From Cyanobacteria bacterium TGS_CYA1 (GTDB lineage Bacteria; Cyanobacteriota; Vampirovibrionia; Obscuribacterales; Obscuribacteraceae): 64,000 nucleotides of DNA. The position numbers and the translations under genes are program-made. A model generated the notes under the pieces. It did no database searches. It had not been told where the DNA came from and saw only the letters and a list, made by a program, of their open reading frames with translations. Positions 25,431-34,029 of this stretch are shown here, piece by piece. The stretch covers positions 62,001 through 126,000 of the forward strand of contig JAHCIQ010000009.1 of the NCBI GenBank assembly GCA_026129135.1, read 5' to 3'. Positions within the stretch are counted from its first letter, which is position 1, and the number at the start of each line of letters is the position of its first letter.

Positions 25431-27467
25431 ATGATACGCAAGGTTTCTCATTGGAAACATCGCAGTCCCAAAGGCAATATGCTAGTGCTCATCCTGGCGG
25501 TGACCCTGGGAATTATCACCGCGCTAGTAATATTTATGATGAGTTATGTGCGTTTGATGGGAACGCAGTCAGAGCAAAAAACAGCAATTGAAGCAGCTGC
25601 GCTCGCCGCAGCTCGCGAAATGAGCAAAATAGTCGTGAATACACCCCAGTTCGGCTATGTCGGGCTCTCTGATTCAGCACCAAACGGAACCGATACACAA
25701 TCACTTTCAGGATATTCGACAGATGGTTATTCAACTTCGGTTCATAGTATCAACACATTACTTGGTACAAGCCTTGTTGACTATTTAGTTGCTGAAGATA
25801 TCGGGCCGACTAGAGGCGGTACCGAGATGAAAGAACTTGCAAGACAAGATCTCTCCAGTGCGCGTTCAGCAGCCGATGCTCTCCTGACTGCCCTGCAAGC
25901 TTCAATAACACCAACAGGTAGTGGCAAAGACAAAGATGGAAACACCGTGCGTCCATATCAGGAAGCCTTAAATGCGTACAACAGCAACAGTATGCGCATT
26001 GCAGGCAGTTCAAGCTACGTCAATGGCTCACTGCAACTTTCACTTGGTGCCATCAATGGTGGTGCACCTACAAACGTACGATTACCCGTGGGTTGGAGCA
26101 GCTCCTGGCCAGCCGCTCAAACTGCAAACGGCAGATATAAATCGTATACGACATTCTCCAGAGGCGGAAACGACTGGGTCTTCGCTGGCATAGACGAAAC
26201 TGTAAAATTGATTGACCCGACTAAATTCGTTGCTTCAGCCAGCGGTTTGCCATATCAACACGCCACAATATTACGAGCCCAGGCGACTCAGAGTATCAAC
26301 GACAATGGCACCACCAGAAACATTCAATCATCCGCATGTGCACAACCCGCAAGCGTGTACGACCCCCTGCCCTGTCCAGGTGCACTTGTAGCCTCATACC
26401 CCGATGGGCCTCCAACCGGAGCATGTACCCAAAGACACCTTTCAGACCTGGTCCTGGATTCTGGTTGTATGAACGATGGCAATGACGACTGCGACGTTCT
26501 TACTTCAAATTCTGGTGATTTTCCAGTAGACGGAGGCTCATTAATATACAACTCTGCACTCTGGCCTCTGGGCTCTTTAGACCCCAATCACAAAGCTCAC
26601 AACGCTTGCAAAATTGCAATCTACGATTGGCTTAGAAGAGGCGGCACCAAAGTAAACATTGGAGCTGTCAGAAACGCCATCGACCAAGACTGGGGCGCTG
26701 CACCGGGTATGGTGGCTTGGGCACCAGCTGGCGGAGGGAGCATTCCAGGAGGCATTGCTTATATTTACCGATTTGCAACCAATGGAGACGTGACATTTCA
26801 AGCCAAAACTATCAAACCCCAAAAGTATTACGTAGTCGGCGAGAAACAGGTAATCATGGAGTCTCTCGAAGTACTTACAAATGGTGCTCCAAGTGTGCAT
26901 AAAGTCTCAAATATCAACTTGGGACCAGCTTACCCTGGCAGCACAGGAGAGGCTTGGTTTGAAACCAATTACGATATGTATTTACGCGATTTCGGTCGAA
27001 CACTAGGTCGAAGCTCTGGGGGCAAACACGCTGGCGAACCAATTGACGACCCTCTGGTTGCTCACAAAGCGCCTGATAATAGTGCAGATATTAAGGTTGC
27101 CTGTTCCAGTCTTTCAGGCAATGCCATCTGCCCTGCTGTTTTCTCTGGTGGACTTGGCGCAAAAACCAAGTCTCAAGGACCTCCAGCAGGTTTGGGGGCA
27201 GTACCTCTCATTGGACCGCAAAATGACTTTGCTTACGTCTGGGGCGGAGCTACTCCAAGTTTGGATCCTTCAGTTTCAAAATATAAAACATATGCCGCAG
27301 GTGGCACAGGATTGCGACAAACCTATCAGACAAACGGAACCGTTGCTGAAATTCGTTTCCGCAGACAAGTCGATGTTTATATTCAAACCACAACTACAGA
27401 TCCAGACACTGGTACAACGACCACTAGTAGCGTCAAAGTTGACGATGGATATGTGCAGTTAAAATAA
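25431..27467 (+). CDS. TadG/TadE-like pilus-associated or adhesin protein (copy 1)
   Basis: 678 residues from ATG 25431, with GAGGT 4-5 bases upstream. The basic N-terminus and membrane segment (NMLVLILAVTLGIITALVIFMMSY) followed by GTQSEQKTAIEAAALAAAREMSKIV match the N-terminal part of TadG-like Flp pilus assembly proteins. The long remainder is extracytoplasmic, rich in Gly, Ser, Thr and Asn with Cys-containing stretches between residues 300 and 380, and ends with TYQTNGTVAEIRFRRQVD. It is about 50% similar by eye along its whole length to the protein at 28962-30998 and is separated from it by one secreted-protein gene. Attachment or pilus biogenesis is likely; the exact role is unknown. 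Confidence 0.68.
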   Translation: MIRKVSHWKHRSPKGNMLVLILAVTLGIITALVIFMMSYVRLMGTQSEQKTAIEAAALAAAREMSKIVVNTPQFGYVGLSDSAPNGTDTQSLSGYSTDGYSTSVHSINTLLGTSLVDYLVAEDIGPTRGGTEMKELARQDLSSARSAADALLTALQASITPTGSGKDKDGNTVRPYQEALNAYNSNSMRIAGSSSYVNGSLQLSLGAINGGAPTNVRLPVGWSSSWPAAQTANGRYKSYTTFSRGGNDWVFAGIDETVKLIDPTKFVASASGLPYQHATILRAQATQSINDNGTTRNIQSSACAQPASVYDPLPCPGALVASYPDGPPTGACTQRHLSDLVLDSGCMNDGNDDCDVLTSNSGDFPVDGGSLIYNSALWPLGSLDPNHKAHNACKIAIYDWLRRGGTKVNIGAVRNAIDQDWGAAPGMVAWAPAGGGSIPGGIAYIYRFATNGDVTFQAKTIKPQKYYVVGEKQVIMESLEVLTNGAPSVHKVSNINLGPAYPGSTGEAWFETNYDMYLRDFGRTLGRSSGGKHAGEPIDDPLVAHKAPDNSADIKVACSSLSGNAICPAVFSGGLGAKTKSQGPPAGLGAVPLIGPQNDFAYVWGGATPSLDPSVSKYKTYAAGGTGLRQTYQTNGTVAEIRFRRQVDVYIQTTTTDPDTGTTTTSSVKVDDGYVQLK

Positions 27468-27543
27468 GTAATAGCTTGAGATTTGTCCTCAAAATGCCCG
27501 GGTATAGACCTGGAAATATGGCGTTAGCATTTGGAGGATAAAT

Positions 27544-28887
27544 TTGCTCATGCAAAAAAATAGTCTGGCATTAACGGCGTTGAGCTTAAGCATGTTGATT
27601 TCGTCTGTCGCTCCTGCTTTCGCCATAAGTTCGCAGGAAGCAACTCAAGCTATTAACCAGGCACGCATTTTGGCACCTGGAACCCAGCTAAAAATCAATG
27701 TAGCGAAGGGACTGGCAACCATCTCCACTTTTAGAAACGAACAAGCCAACGAAAAAGACACCAAAATCGAAGCATTGCTCATGAGTAAGACTTTGTTCGA
27801 TTTAGGCAAGTCCGATATTGCTAACGTGAGCATTTATTTTTATGAGGCGCGCGACCCCAAACAATTCAGGTCTATAACTATCACCAAAGGTGATGTGGCA
27901 GCGTTTGGTGCCGGTCAAATTTCGCAAGACGAATTACTCAAATCGCTAATTTTGAAACAAGGCGCAATTCAAGATAAAGCTCGAATGATCGAAAACTATT
28001 TGATGCTAACTTCTGCCAGCCGTCGCAAGATGCAAATTTCTGTCAATGGCGACGAGGTCAATGTCACCACTGACATGCCAGCTGACACGCCAGACCGTGA
28101 ATATAAATATGAAGCACTGAGAATCGCAGAAACCGCTCTGCAACGAAGTGATGCTGGATCTGTTTCGCGAGTGAACATCAAATTTTTTGCCGTAGGTGGA
28201 AACAAAGGTCAGTATAAACAAGTAGTCGTGCCTGTTTCGCAAATCCAGGCACTCGATTCTGAAGTACAAAAAGCGCTTGGCTCGGTTGCCCTTACAAAAG
28301 GCGTCGCTACTCTGACGGCTGAGGATATCGATATTACTCCTGGTCCCCTTCAATCGGAGCGAGCCATGCTACTTGCAGGCATTAGCGAGCTCGAGCAAAT
28401 GGGCGTAGGAACTGCGGCATTTATCAATGCTCTTATGGCAATAGAGCAAAAGGTCAAAGATCAAAACACTGCGACCTTGTCAAAAGATGTTCAATCTTTG
28501 AACACCAGTATAGAGACTCAGAAAGAAACTTATAAAGCCGCAAAAAGTGCTAAACCACTACATGCCAAAGAAGACCCAAAAGCTTGTGCAAACCTGGATT
28601 CATTAAAAACCAATTCCAAAGGGAGTGTAAACAGATGGGCTCTTCAATTTTTCCCATTGCCTGAAACAGATATATTGAAAGACCCTAACGGTTTTCTGGC
28701 CGCTTCCAAAAAACAGTTCGAAGAAAGAATCGGGGGTAAAAAAGCGGAAGAACAGGCTCAATTTGCCTGGGCTCTGCTCTGGTTTGCCGAAGTCTTGAAA
28801 AACAATGGCCGCGCAAGCGAAGCAGCCAGTTTTGAAAGGCAAGCGGCAACCGTAACAGCTACCGTTCAAGCTAAAGCGAAAAAATAA
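27544..28887 (+). CDS. Secreted protein with an internally duplicated domain, function unknown
   Basis: 447 residues. The signal peptide LALTALSLSMLISSVAPAFA is cleaved near residue 27. Two domains of about 110 residues repeat each other: IEALLMSKTLFDLGKSDIAN with VSIYFYEA (first) resembles YEALRIAETALQRSDAGSVS with VNIKFFAV (second), each followed by a short helix-rich end. The C-terminal third is helical and charged. The start codon choice is TTG 27544, because GGAGG lies 6 bases before it; ATG 27550 has a less favourable distance of 12. It sits between two TadG-like paralogues, so it may assist the same pilus or adhesin system. No catalytic motif is visible. Confidence 0.6.
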   Translation: MLMQKNSLALTALSLSMLISSVAPAFAISSQEATQAINQARILAPGTQLKINVAKGLATISTFRNEQANEKDTKIEALLMSKTLFDLGKSDIANVSIYFYEARDPKQFRSITITKGDVAAFGAGQISQDELLKSLILKQGAIQDKARMIENYLMLTSASRRKMQISVNGDEVNVTTDMPADTPDREYKYEALRIAETALQRSDAGSVSRVNIKFFAVGGNKGQYKQVVVPVSQIQALDSEVQKALGSVALTKGVATLTAEDIDITPGPLQSERAMLLAGISELEQMGVGTAAFINALMAIEQKVKDQNTATLSKDVQSLNTSIETQKETYKAAKSAKPLHAKEDPKACANLDSLKTNSKGSVNRWALQFFPLPETDILKDPNGFLAASKKQFEERIGGKKAEEQAQFAWALLWFAEVLKNNGRASEAASFERQAATVTATVQAKAKK

Positions 28888-28907
28888 TTTTGCTCATTCG
28901 AATTGAA

Positions 28908-28937
28908 TTGACGGAAAGAGAAGTCCTCAAATAGAAT
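28908..28937 (+). promoter_or_regulatory. Putative sigma-70-type promoter of the second TadG-like gene
   Basis: TTGACG at 28908-28913 and TAGAAT at 28932-28937 have an 18-base spacer, the same layout as at 25314-25343. Transcription would start near 28944, and a GAGGG ribosome site at 28951-28955 lies 6 bases before ATG 28962. The -10 hexamer is repeated immediately (28938-28943). Confidence 0.45.
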
Positions 28938-28961
28938 TAGAATAGCCGATGAGGGCATTTT

Positions 28962-30998
28962 ATGACCAGTTGCAATTCAAAGCGCAAATCGCGAGGAAGC
29001 GTTCTTCTTCTCGTGCTTGCAGTTACGCTCGGAATCATAACAGCCATCGTAATCTTTTCCATAAGTTATGTACGACTTACAGGTACACAATCGCAGCAAA
29101 AATCAGCTATAGAAGCAGCTTCTCTAGCCGCGGCTCGCGAACTGAGCAAAATCGTAATCGATACTCCACAATTTGGTTTTATCGGTCTATCAGACTCTGC
29201 GCCAAACGGCATTAATACTGCATCCGGCGATGGTTACGACAACTCAGTCCACAGCATTAACACGCTCATGGGCACCACCCTTCTCGATTATCTGATTGGG
29301 GAAGAAATTGGCGCAGCGTATGGTGGCGACGAAATCAAATTGATGGCGCGCCAGGATCTCGACAGTTTAAAAACAGCAGCAAGTCTACTCATGACCGTTT
29401 TGAACAGTTCAGTTACTCCTACTGGCAGCGGCATAGACAAAAATGGAGCCACTGTGCGTCCCTATCAGGAAGCCCTCAACGCCTATAATAGCAACCGAAT
29501 AAATATGGCAGGCAATTCGTCGCTGGCAGCAAACTCTCTTCAATTGTCTCTGGGAGGACTAAGCGACGGCGCTCCGACCAATGTGCGGACGCCCACCGGG
29601 TGGTCGAGTTCATGGCCGTCTAATATTGCCACGAATCAAAGATACAAATCCTATACCACTATCACCAGAAATGGTATCAACTGGGTTTTCGCCGGAATTG
29701 GAGAAGACGTCAAACTTGTAGACATCAACAAATTTCAGACCACCGTATCAGGCTTACCATATCAATTCGGCACAATCGTGCGCGCACAAGCAACTCAAGA
29801 CGTAAATGACAATAGCACCATTCGTAGTATCAGGTCAGTTGCTTGCGCTCAACCAGCTAGCGTTTACGATCCACTGCCAGCTCCAGGAGCACTGGTGGTC
29901 TCTTATCCAGACGGTCCACCCGGTCCTTCTCCCACATTCTCATGTGCACATACAAAATTTGCTGACTTAACATCTTCGAGCGGCTGTCTCAACAATGGAG
30001 ATGACAGCAGCGACGTTTTAACTGCATCGAATGGCAACGGAGACTATCCGGTGAATAGTACATCCTCATTAGTCAACGGCTCAAGCTCATGGCCACTAGA
30101 CTCTGTTGATACAAATCACCTTGCCCATAATGCGTGCAAAGTTGCGTTCTACGATTGGCTTAGACGGGGCGGCACTAAGGTAAACGTAGGGGCCATTCTT
30201 CCTCAAGTATTTATGCAATCCTTCCTCCCAGTGCCGAATGACATAAGCTGGTCTTCAGCTATGCAAACAGGTCCTATCCCTGTACCGGCGCCCCAAATAC
30301 CTGGTGGCGTAGCACATGTCTGGAGATTCAGAGCAAACGGTGATATTGAGTATTTCAGAAAAACGGTCAACCCACTGAATTTCTCCGTCGTAAGCGAAAA
30401 TCAACTTTGCATGGAATCTTTGTCCTGCATCAAAAACAGCGCAGTCGAAAAAACTGTCGGTGTTTATCTGGGTCCTGCTTACAACGGGACTGCAGGTTTC
30501 GTCAAATTCAAGCACACTTACGATTTATATATCCGTGACCATGGTCGCAATCCAGGTCAGACATCGGGTGGCAACCAACACAGAGGGGAGCCAATGCTCG
30601 ACCCTGCCATCAATTCCAAAATCTTACCCAACTCTAGAATAAAAATCGCTGCCAATGCAAATAATGGTTATTTTGAAGGAGACACCATCAGCTATCAAAA
30701 TATTGGAGCAAAAAAGAAATCGGAAAGTCCCCCAATAGGTGGCGGAGCAGTGCCTTTGGTTGGAAAACAAAATGATTTTGCCCACAAGTTTGGTGGCACT
30801 CCACCGGCCCCAGCGGTGATAGACACGACACCTGGAAAATACCGGTCCTTTTCATATGGTTCTGGATTACGTCCTACATATCAAACTAACGGAACCCTGG
30901 CAGAAATTCGCTTTCGCCGCCAGGTTGATGCATGGACTATCGACAGCGACGGCAACATCATGTTCTTTGACAGTGGATATGTCCAGCTAAAACCTTAG
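28962..30998 (+). CDS. TadG/TadE-like pilus-associated or adhesin protein (copy 2)
   Basis: 678 residues, the same length as copy 1 from its preferred start. Shared blocks with copy 1 include VTLGIITA in the membrane segment, the following SAIEAASLAAARELSKIV, SVHSINTL, RPYQEALNAYNSN, CAQPASVYDPLP, SYPDGPP, HNACKVAFYDWLRRGGTKVN and TYQTNGTLAEIRFRRQVD. The repeated presence of HNACK and DWLRRGGTKVN in both copies marks a conserved extracellular module. Like copy 1 it should be anchored by its N-terminal segment and expose a large domain. It is convergent with the minus-strand gene at 30995, and the two stop codons overlap. Confidence 0.68.
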   Translation: MTSCNSKRKSRGSVLLLVLAVTLGIITAIVIFSISYVRLTGTQSQQKSAIEAASLAAARELSKIVIDTPQFGFIGLSDSAPNGINTASGDGYDNSVHSINTLMGTTLLDYLIGEEIGAAYGGDEIKLMARQDLDSLKTAASLLMTVLNSSVTPTGSGIDKNGATVRPYQEALNAYNSNRINMAGNSSLAANSLQLSLGGLSDGAPTNVRTPTGWSSSWPSNIATNQRYKSYTTITRNGINWVFAGIGEDVKLVDINKFQTTVSGLPYQFGTIVRAQATQDVNDNSTIRSIRSVACAQPASVYDPLPAPGALVVSYPDGPPGPSPTFSCAHTKFADLTSSSGCLNNGDDSSDVLTASNGNGDYPVNSTSSLVNGSSSWPLDSVDTNHLAHNACKVAFYDWLRRGGTKVNVGAILPQVFMQSFLPVPNDISWSSAMQTGPIPVPAPQIPGGVAHVWRFRANGDIEYFRKTVNPLNFSVVSENQLCMESLSCIKNSAVEKTVGVYLGPAYNGTAGFVKFKHTYDLYIRDHGRNPGQTSGGNQHRGEPMLDPAINSKILPNSRIKIAANANNGYFEGDTISYQNIGAKKKSESPPIGGGAVPLVGKQNDFAHKFGGTPPAPAVIDTTPGKYRSFSYGSGLRPTYQTNGTLAEIRFRRQVDAWTIDSDGNIMFFDSGYVQLKP

Positions 30999-31708
30999 TT
31001 TTTCGTGTCAGATACTCTTTTGTAATTGTTGAATGCTCTGCGCACGAGTTCCTGAGCTTCGCCTTTTTCAGACTCGTCTAGAGCGTCATAAATTTCAGAA
31101 ATACTACTTGCATAGTCGCTAACATCTTGATGATAAATGGAACACACCACAGACTGAGCTTGTAGCAATGACTTTTTGCAAGCTTCCTCGCGCGAATCGC
31201 CCTCAGCTTCAAAAGATCTTCCAACCACTGACTGTGCCGCCTTGTGAGCTACTGGCTCAGATTCGGAATAGACCTTGACACAAATATCCTGATGTCCTTT
31301 TTCGTGCGCCACTACATTTGGTGCGGGGCTTTTAGGAAGCCAGACAAGAATAGGGGCGCTTAATATCATTTTGACATTTTTAATTTTCAACCGAACAAAA
31401 GTTTTGCCAGTGCTCATGCGGCTTTCTTCTAGAATATCAAAATCAAAATTAGTCTGACATCCAAATTCCCACTCAGTCAGGGCTTCCTGACCTTGTTTCA
31501 AAAGAGGACCTTGTGAATTGCCTTCGAAATTCTTAGGATCAAAGTATCGAAATTTGATTTCCGGCTTTTGGAGTTCGACATTTACATCCGAAACAGCACA
31601 GCCAAATGCCACGACCTGAAGCAAGACGAAAACTAGAGCGACCGGTTTAAATGTTGAAGCGGAAATTGATGCAATCGCCGTCTTGAACTTTATACTCTTT
31701 ACCTTCAA
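30995..31708 (-). CDS. Secreted protein with an HExxH-type zinc site, putative metallopeptidase
   Basis: 237 residues from TTG 31708, which has AAGGA about 11 bases upstream; longer frames reaching 31798 run deeper into ychF and are unlikely. The N-terminus has a basic part and a hydrophobic segment (PVALVFVLLQVVAFGCA) that is a signal peptide, possibly of lipoprotein type with Cys after FG. At about residue 142 is VAHEKGHQDIC, an HExxH zinc-binding motif, in a protein otherwise lacking familiar blocks, somewhat like DUF922-type secreted zinc proteases. The gene starts within the 3' end of ychF (62-base overlap in another frame), suggesting cotranscription. Confidence 0.6.
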   Translation of the reverse strand: MKVKSIKFKTAIASISASTFKPVALVFVLLQVVAFGCAVSDVNVELQKPEIKFRYFDPKNFEGNSQGPLLKQGQEALTEWEFGCQTNFDFDILEESRMSTGKTFVRLKIKNVKMILSAPILVWLPKSPAPNVVAHEKGHQDICVKVYSESEPVAHKAAQSVVGRSFEAEGDSREEACKKSLLQAQSVVCSIYHQDVSDYASSISEIYDALDESEKGEAQELVRRAFNNYKRVSDTKN

Positions 31709-32762
31709 GGCGCACCAGTCCTTTATCTTTAGCTTGATTCCAGCCGCCGTGATCGTGTATGGCAGAATATGCCACCACTTCAGCACGAATGAATCCACGA
31801 GCTATATCGCTATGAATTTTGCCAGCCGCCTCTTGAGCCGGGGCGTCTTTGGTGACGGTCCACGCTCTAACTTCGTCCTCGCCCACGGTGAAGAAGGCTA
31901 TTTGTTTCAACAAAGTGTAAGCAGCTCTAATCACCTTGTCACGGCTAGCTTCTTTGATACCAAGCGCTTCCATGAACTCTCTGGCTTCATTAGGATCGTT
32001 GTTATTTAGTTGAGCGATTTCCATTTCGACTTTTGCACAAAAGCTAATCATCAAAGTGCCAGTGCTTTTCGCCCACTCACTTAGTTTGGACAAAACGGGC
32101 AAGTCTTCTTTTTCGAGATCAGATTCAGAAATGTTTGCAACAATCATCAGTGGTTTTTGCGATAAAAACGTATATCCTCTAATGCTCTGCATTTCATCAG
32201 CTGTCATTTCAAGCGTTCTGAGAGGTTTTTCCGAAGAAAGATGTTCGTTGAAGCGCGCAAGCAAGTTTTTTTCTTCTTCGGCTTTGTTTTTATCTGTTCC
32301 TTTTTTGCGCATGATTTCTTGATCGATTTTGGCAAGGCGTTTTTCTACCACCGACAGGTCCGCTAAAATCAGCTCCAACTCAAGATTCTGCGCATCACGC
32401 AAAGGATCGATTGCACCCGAAGGATGTGGGACCGCTTCGTTTTCGAAAGCTCGAATAACGTTGACCAGAGCATCGACCTGACGTAAATTGCTCAAAAGCT
32501 GTGGGCTCAATTCTTCTTTCTTAGGGCTTCCAGAAGACATTCCCGCCACATCGACGAGTTCGATAGTGGCAGGCACATTTTTCTTGGGCTTATAGTGCCC
32601 GCGCAACCACTCTTGCCTTTCGTCAGGCACTGACACCACGGCAAAATTAGCGCTAGTATCAGCAACAGCCGCGAAACTACGCACCTCAGCACTGCCTCCG
32701 CTTATAGCGTTCAGTACTGTTGTTTTACCTGATGTCGGTAAGCCTATGAGACCAACTTTCAT
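31647..32762 (-). CDS. ychF: Redox-regulated ATPase/GTPase YchF (OLA1)
   Basis: 371 residues. The P-loop GLPTSGKTTVLNA starts the protein, and VDVAGM and KPLMIVANISE (in place of the NKxD motif) are typical of YchF, which prefers ATP. A coiled-coil insertion around residues 140-190 and the C-terminal TGS-like domain (KIHSDIARGFIRAEVV, then YKVQDGDCINFRFN) are complete. YchF binds ribosomes and takes part in stress and translation control. The tRNA-Ser gene lies 30 bases upstream on the same strand. Confidence 0.95.
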   Translation of the reverse strand: MKVGLIGLPTSGKTTVLNAISGGSAEVRSFAAVADTSANFAVVSVPDERQEWLRGHYKPKKNVPATIELVDVAGMSSGSPKKEELSPQLLSNLRQVDALVNVIRAFENEAVPHPSGAIDPLRDAQNLELELILADLSVVEKRLAKIDQEIMRKKGTDKNKAEEEKNLLARFNEHLSSEKPLRTLEMTADEMQSIRGYTFLSQKPLMIVANISESDLEKEDLPVLSKLSEWAKSTGTLMISFCAKVEMEIAQLNNNDPNEAREFMEALGIKEASRDKVIRAAYTLLKQIAFFTVGEDEVRAWTVTKDAPAQEAAGKIHSDIARGFIRAEVVAYSAIHDHGGWNQAKDKGLVRLEGKEYKVQDGDCINFRFNI

Positions 32763-32792
32763 GTTCTTACCGCTTTCTATCTCACTACAAAC

Positions 32793-32880
32793 TGGCGGAG
32801 AGGGTGGGATTCGAACCCACGTGCCTATTAAGCCATCCGCTTTCGAGGCGGCGCCGTTATGACCGCTTCGGTACCTCTCC
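32793..32880 (-). tRNA. tRNA-Ser (anticodon CGA)
   Basis: An 88-base gene including an encoded CCA end. The acceptor stem GGAGAGG pairs with CCTCTCC, with discriminator G as in serine tRNAs. The anticodon stem CCGC/GCGG holds the loop CTCGAAA, anticodon CGA at 32843-32845. A long class II variable arm and a T-arm with GTTCGAATC follow. It reads UCG codons. It lies directly upstream of ychF and 78 bases from palindrome copy 2. Confidence 0.95.
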
Positions 32881-32957
32881 TCAAACTTTTCGAAAATTTA
32901 TTCTAGCATCGAAAGACTTAATGACAACAAATCGACAAGCCGCCCCTACAAGTTCCG

Positions 32958-32999
32958 CAACTAAAAAAATAAACCGATATCGGTTTATTTTTTTAGTTG
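32958..32999. repeat. Dispersed palindrome, copy 2: perfect 42-bp inverted repeat
   Basis: Every base from 32958 to 32999 pairs with its mirror position around the centre at 32978/32979. The layout is CAACT, seven A, TAAACCGATATCGGTTTA, seven T, AGTTG. It lies 30 bases beyond the stop of the SRPBCC gene (minus strand), where it could terminate transcription in either direction. It is the most complete member of the family in this window. Confidence 0.92.
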
Positions 33000-33029
33000 A
33001 TATCAATGTTATAGAGCGTTTTGCCGGAC

Positions 33030-33674
33030 TTACTGGATATTATGACCAGGACGTTTGGCAATACGAACTTTGGTTTCTACTTCGCTTTTCAATGTAGTCA
33101 TCACATTAGGCATGTCGATGCGGCATTGTCTTTTGATCAATGGCTTAGGAATAAACATTCCACCGTCTACAAAAGAAGCATAGGTCACCATAGTGGCTTT
33201 ACCACCATCTTGTGGTTCGAGCTTCCAATAGCCTTTGACTTGTTTGAATGCACCTTTGATTCTGGTCCATTCCATGTAATAAGGTCCCTTTTCTTTCACT
33301 TTCAAAGTGTAGGTGAAGGTTCCAACCGGACCCGATGGGGCAACAGTGTGCGAAATAATCTTTTCCGAACCGTTATCTTCGAGCACTTTGCACGCTTTGA
33401 CCATCCCGAAAATGCGGTAGGCATTATCGTAATCCGACAAAATCTGCCAAATTTGGTCTGCCGGGGCTTTGATAAGTTGTTTGCAAACAGCGTAAGAATC
33501 GCCGCCAATATCAGATTGAGAGATAGCGACCTCATCAGTTGCAGCCTTAGCAAGTGCTTGATTTGAAGTCGTTTGAGGGAACGCCAGCGAAAGAGTGGAC
33601 AAAAGGGTCAAGGTCAAAATGCCTTGAGCTGCCTTCTGGCTGACATTTTTGATTGAGTTAGTTTTGTTATTCAT
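33030..33674 (-). CDS. Secreted SRPBCC/START-like ligand-binding protein
   Basis: 214 residues from ATG 33674, which has AGGA about 6 bases upstream; a longer frame to 33875 lacks such a site. Signal peptide ILTLTLLSTLSLAFPQ with probable cleavage near residue 42. The mature part follows the polyketide cyclase/COQ10 pattern: VCKQLIKAPADQIWQILSDYDNAYRIFG, VKACKVLEDNGS, YTLKVKEKGPYYMEWTRI and GYWKLEPQDGGKATMVTY. Such folds hold hydrophobic ligands; a periplasmic location is implied by the signal peptide. A promoter for it lies at 33799-33826. Confidence 0.78.
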   Translation of the reverse strand: MNNKTNSIKNVSQKAAQGILTLTLLSTLSLAFPQTTSNQALAKAATDEVAISQSDIGGDSYAVCKQLIKAPADQIWQILSDYDNAYRIFGMVKACKVLEDNGSEKIISHTVAPSGPVGTFTYTLKVKEKGPYYMEWTRIKGAFKQVKGYWKLEPQDGGKATMVTYASFVDGGMFIPKPLIKRQCRIDMPNVMTTLKSEVETKVRIAKRPGHNIQ

Positions 33675-34029
33675 GAATTCCTGGTTAAACACCAAATTTT
33701 CCTTTCTGCCATGACATTTAGAGAACGAGGAATGCAGTCTGTTTGCATATTCCTTAAAGCGGACCTGAGGAGACTTAAGACTTAAGTTGGTGTCAAATAC
33801 AATACTGAAAATTTTCTCATTGTCAACGGTGCTCCGGTCGATCCTTGGTAAACCAAATATATTCGTCTTTTGCACGCCTCGCTTGACATCCGACCACTCT
33901 GATTATCAGGCGAAAAAATTGAACGTTGACATCATGCCACAACTACATTCTGCAAAACAAGTAATTATATTTCAACATCGCAAAGCCGGATCGTTACAGG
34001 CGCATATCTAAAAAATAGCTTTGAAATAA
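33675..34029. other. Intergenic region of about 355 bases between the SRPBCC gene and the CCA-enzyme gene
   Basis: It holds the minus-strand promoter described separately, an imperfect inverted repeat at about 33730-33756 (AGGAATGCA with TGCATATTCCT), and a CTTAAG doublet near 33777-33786. Two further TTGACA hexamers on the plus strand (about 33890 and 33926) have no good -10 at proper distance. No gene was found. Confidence 0.4.
33799..33826 (-). promoter_or_regulatory. Putative promoter of the SRPBCC gene
   Basis: On the minus strand TTGACA (33826-33821) is followed after 16 bases by TATTGT (33804-33799). Transcription would start near 33792, giving an untranslated leader of about 118 bases before ATG 33674. 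The -35 is a perfect consensus, and the -10 differs at two positions. Confidence 0.45.

Noticed and set aside
33021-33566. A 181-codon frame opposite the SRPBCC gene
   Set aside because: Antisense to a protein with clear family motifs and signal peptide; no start signal of its own.
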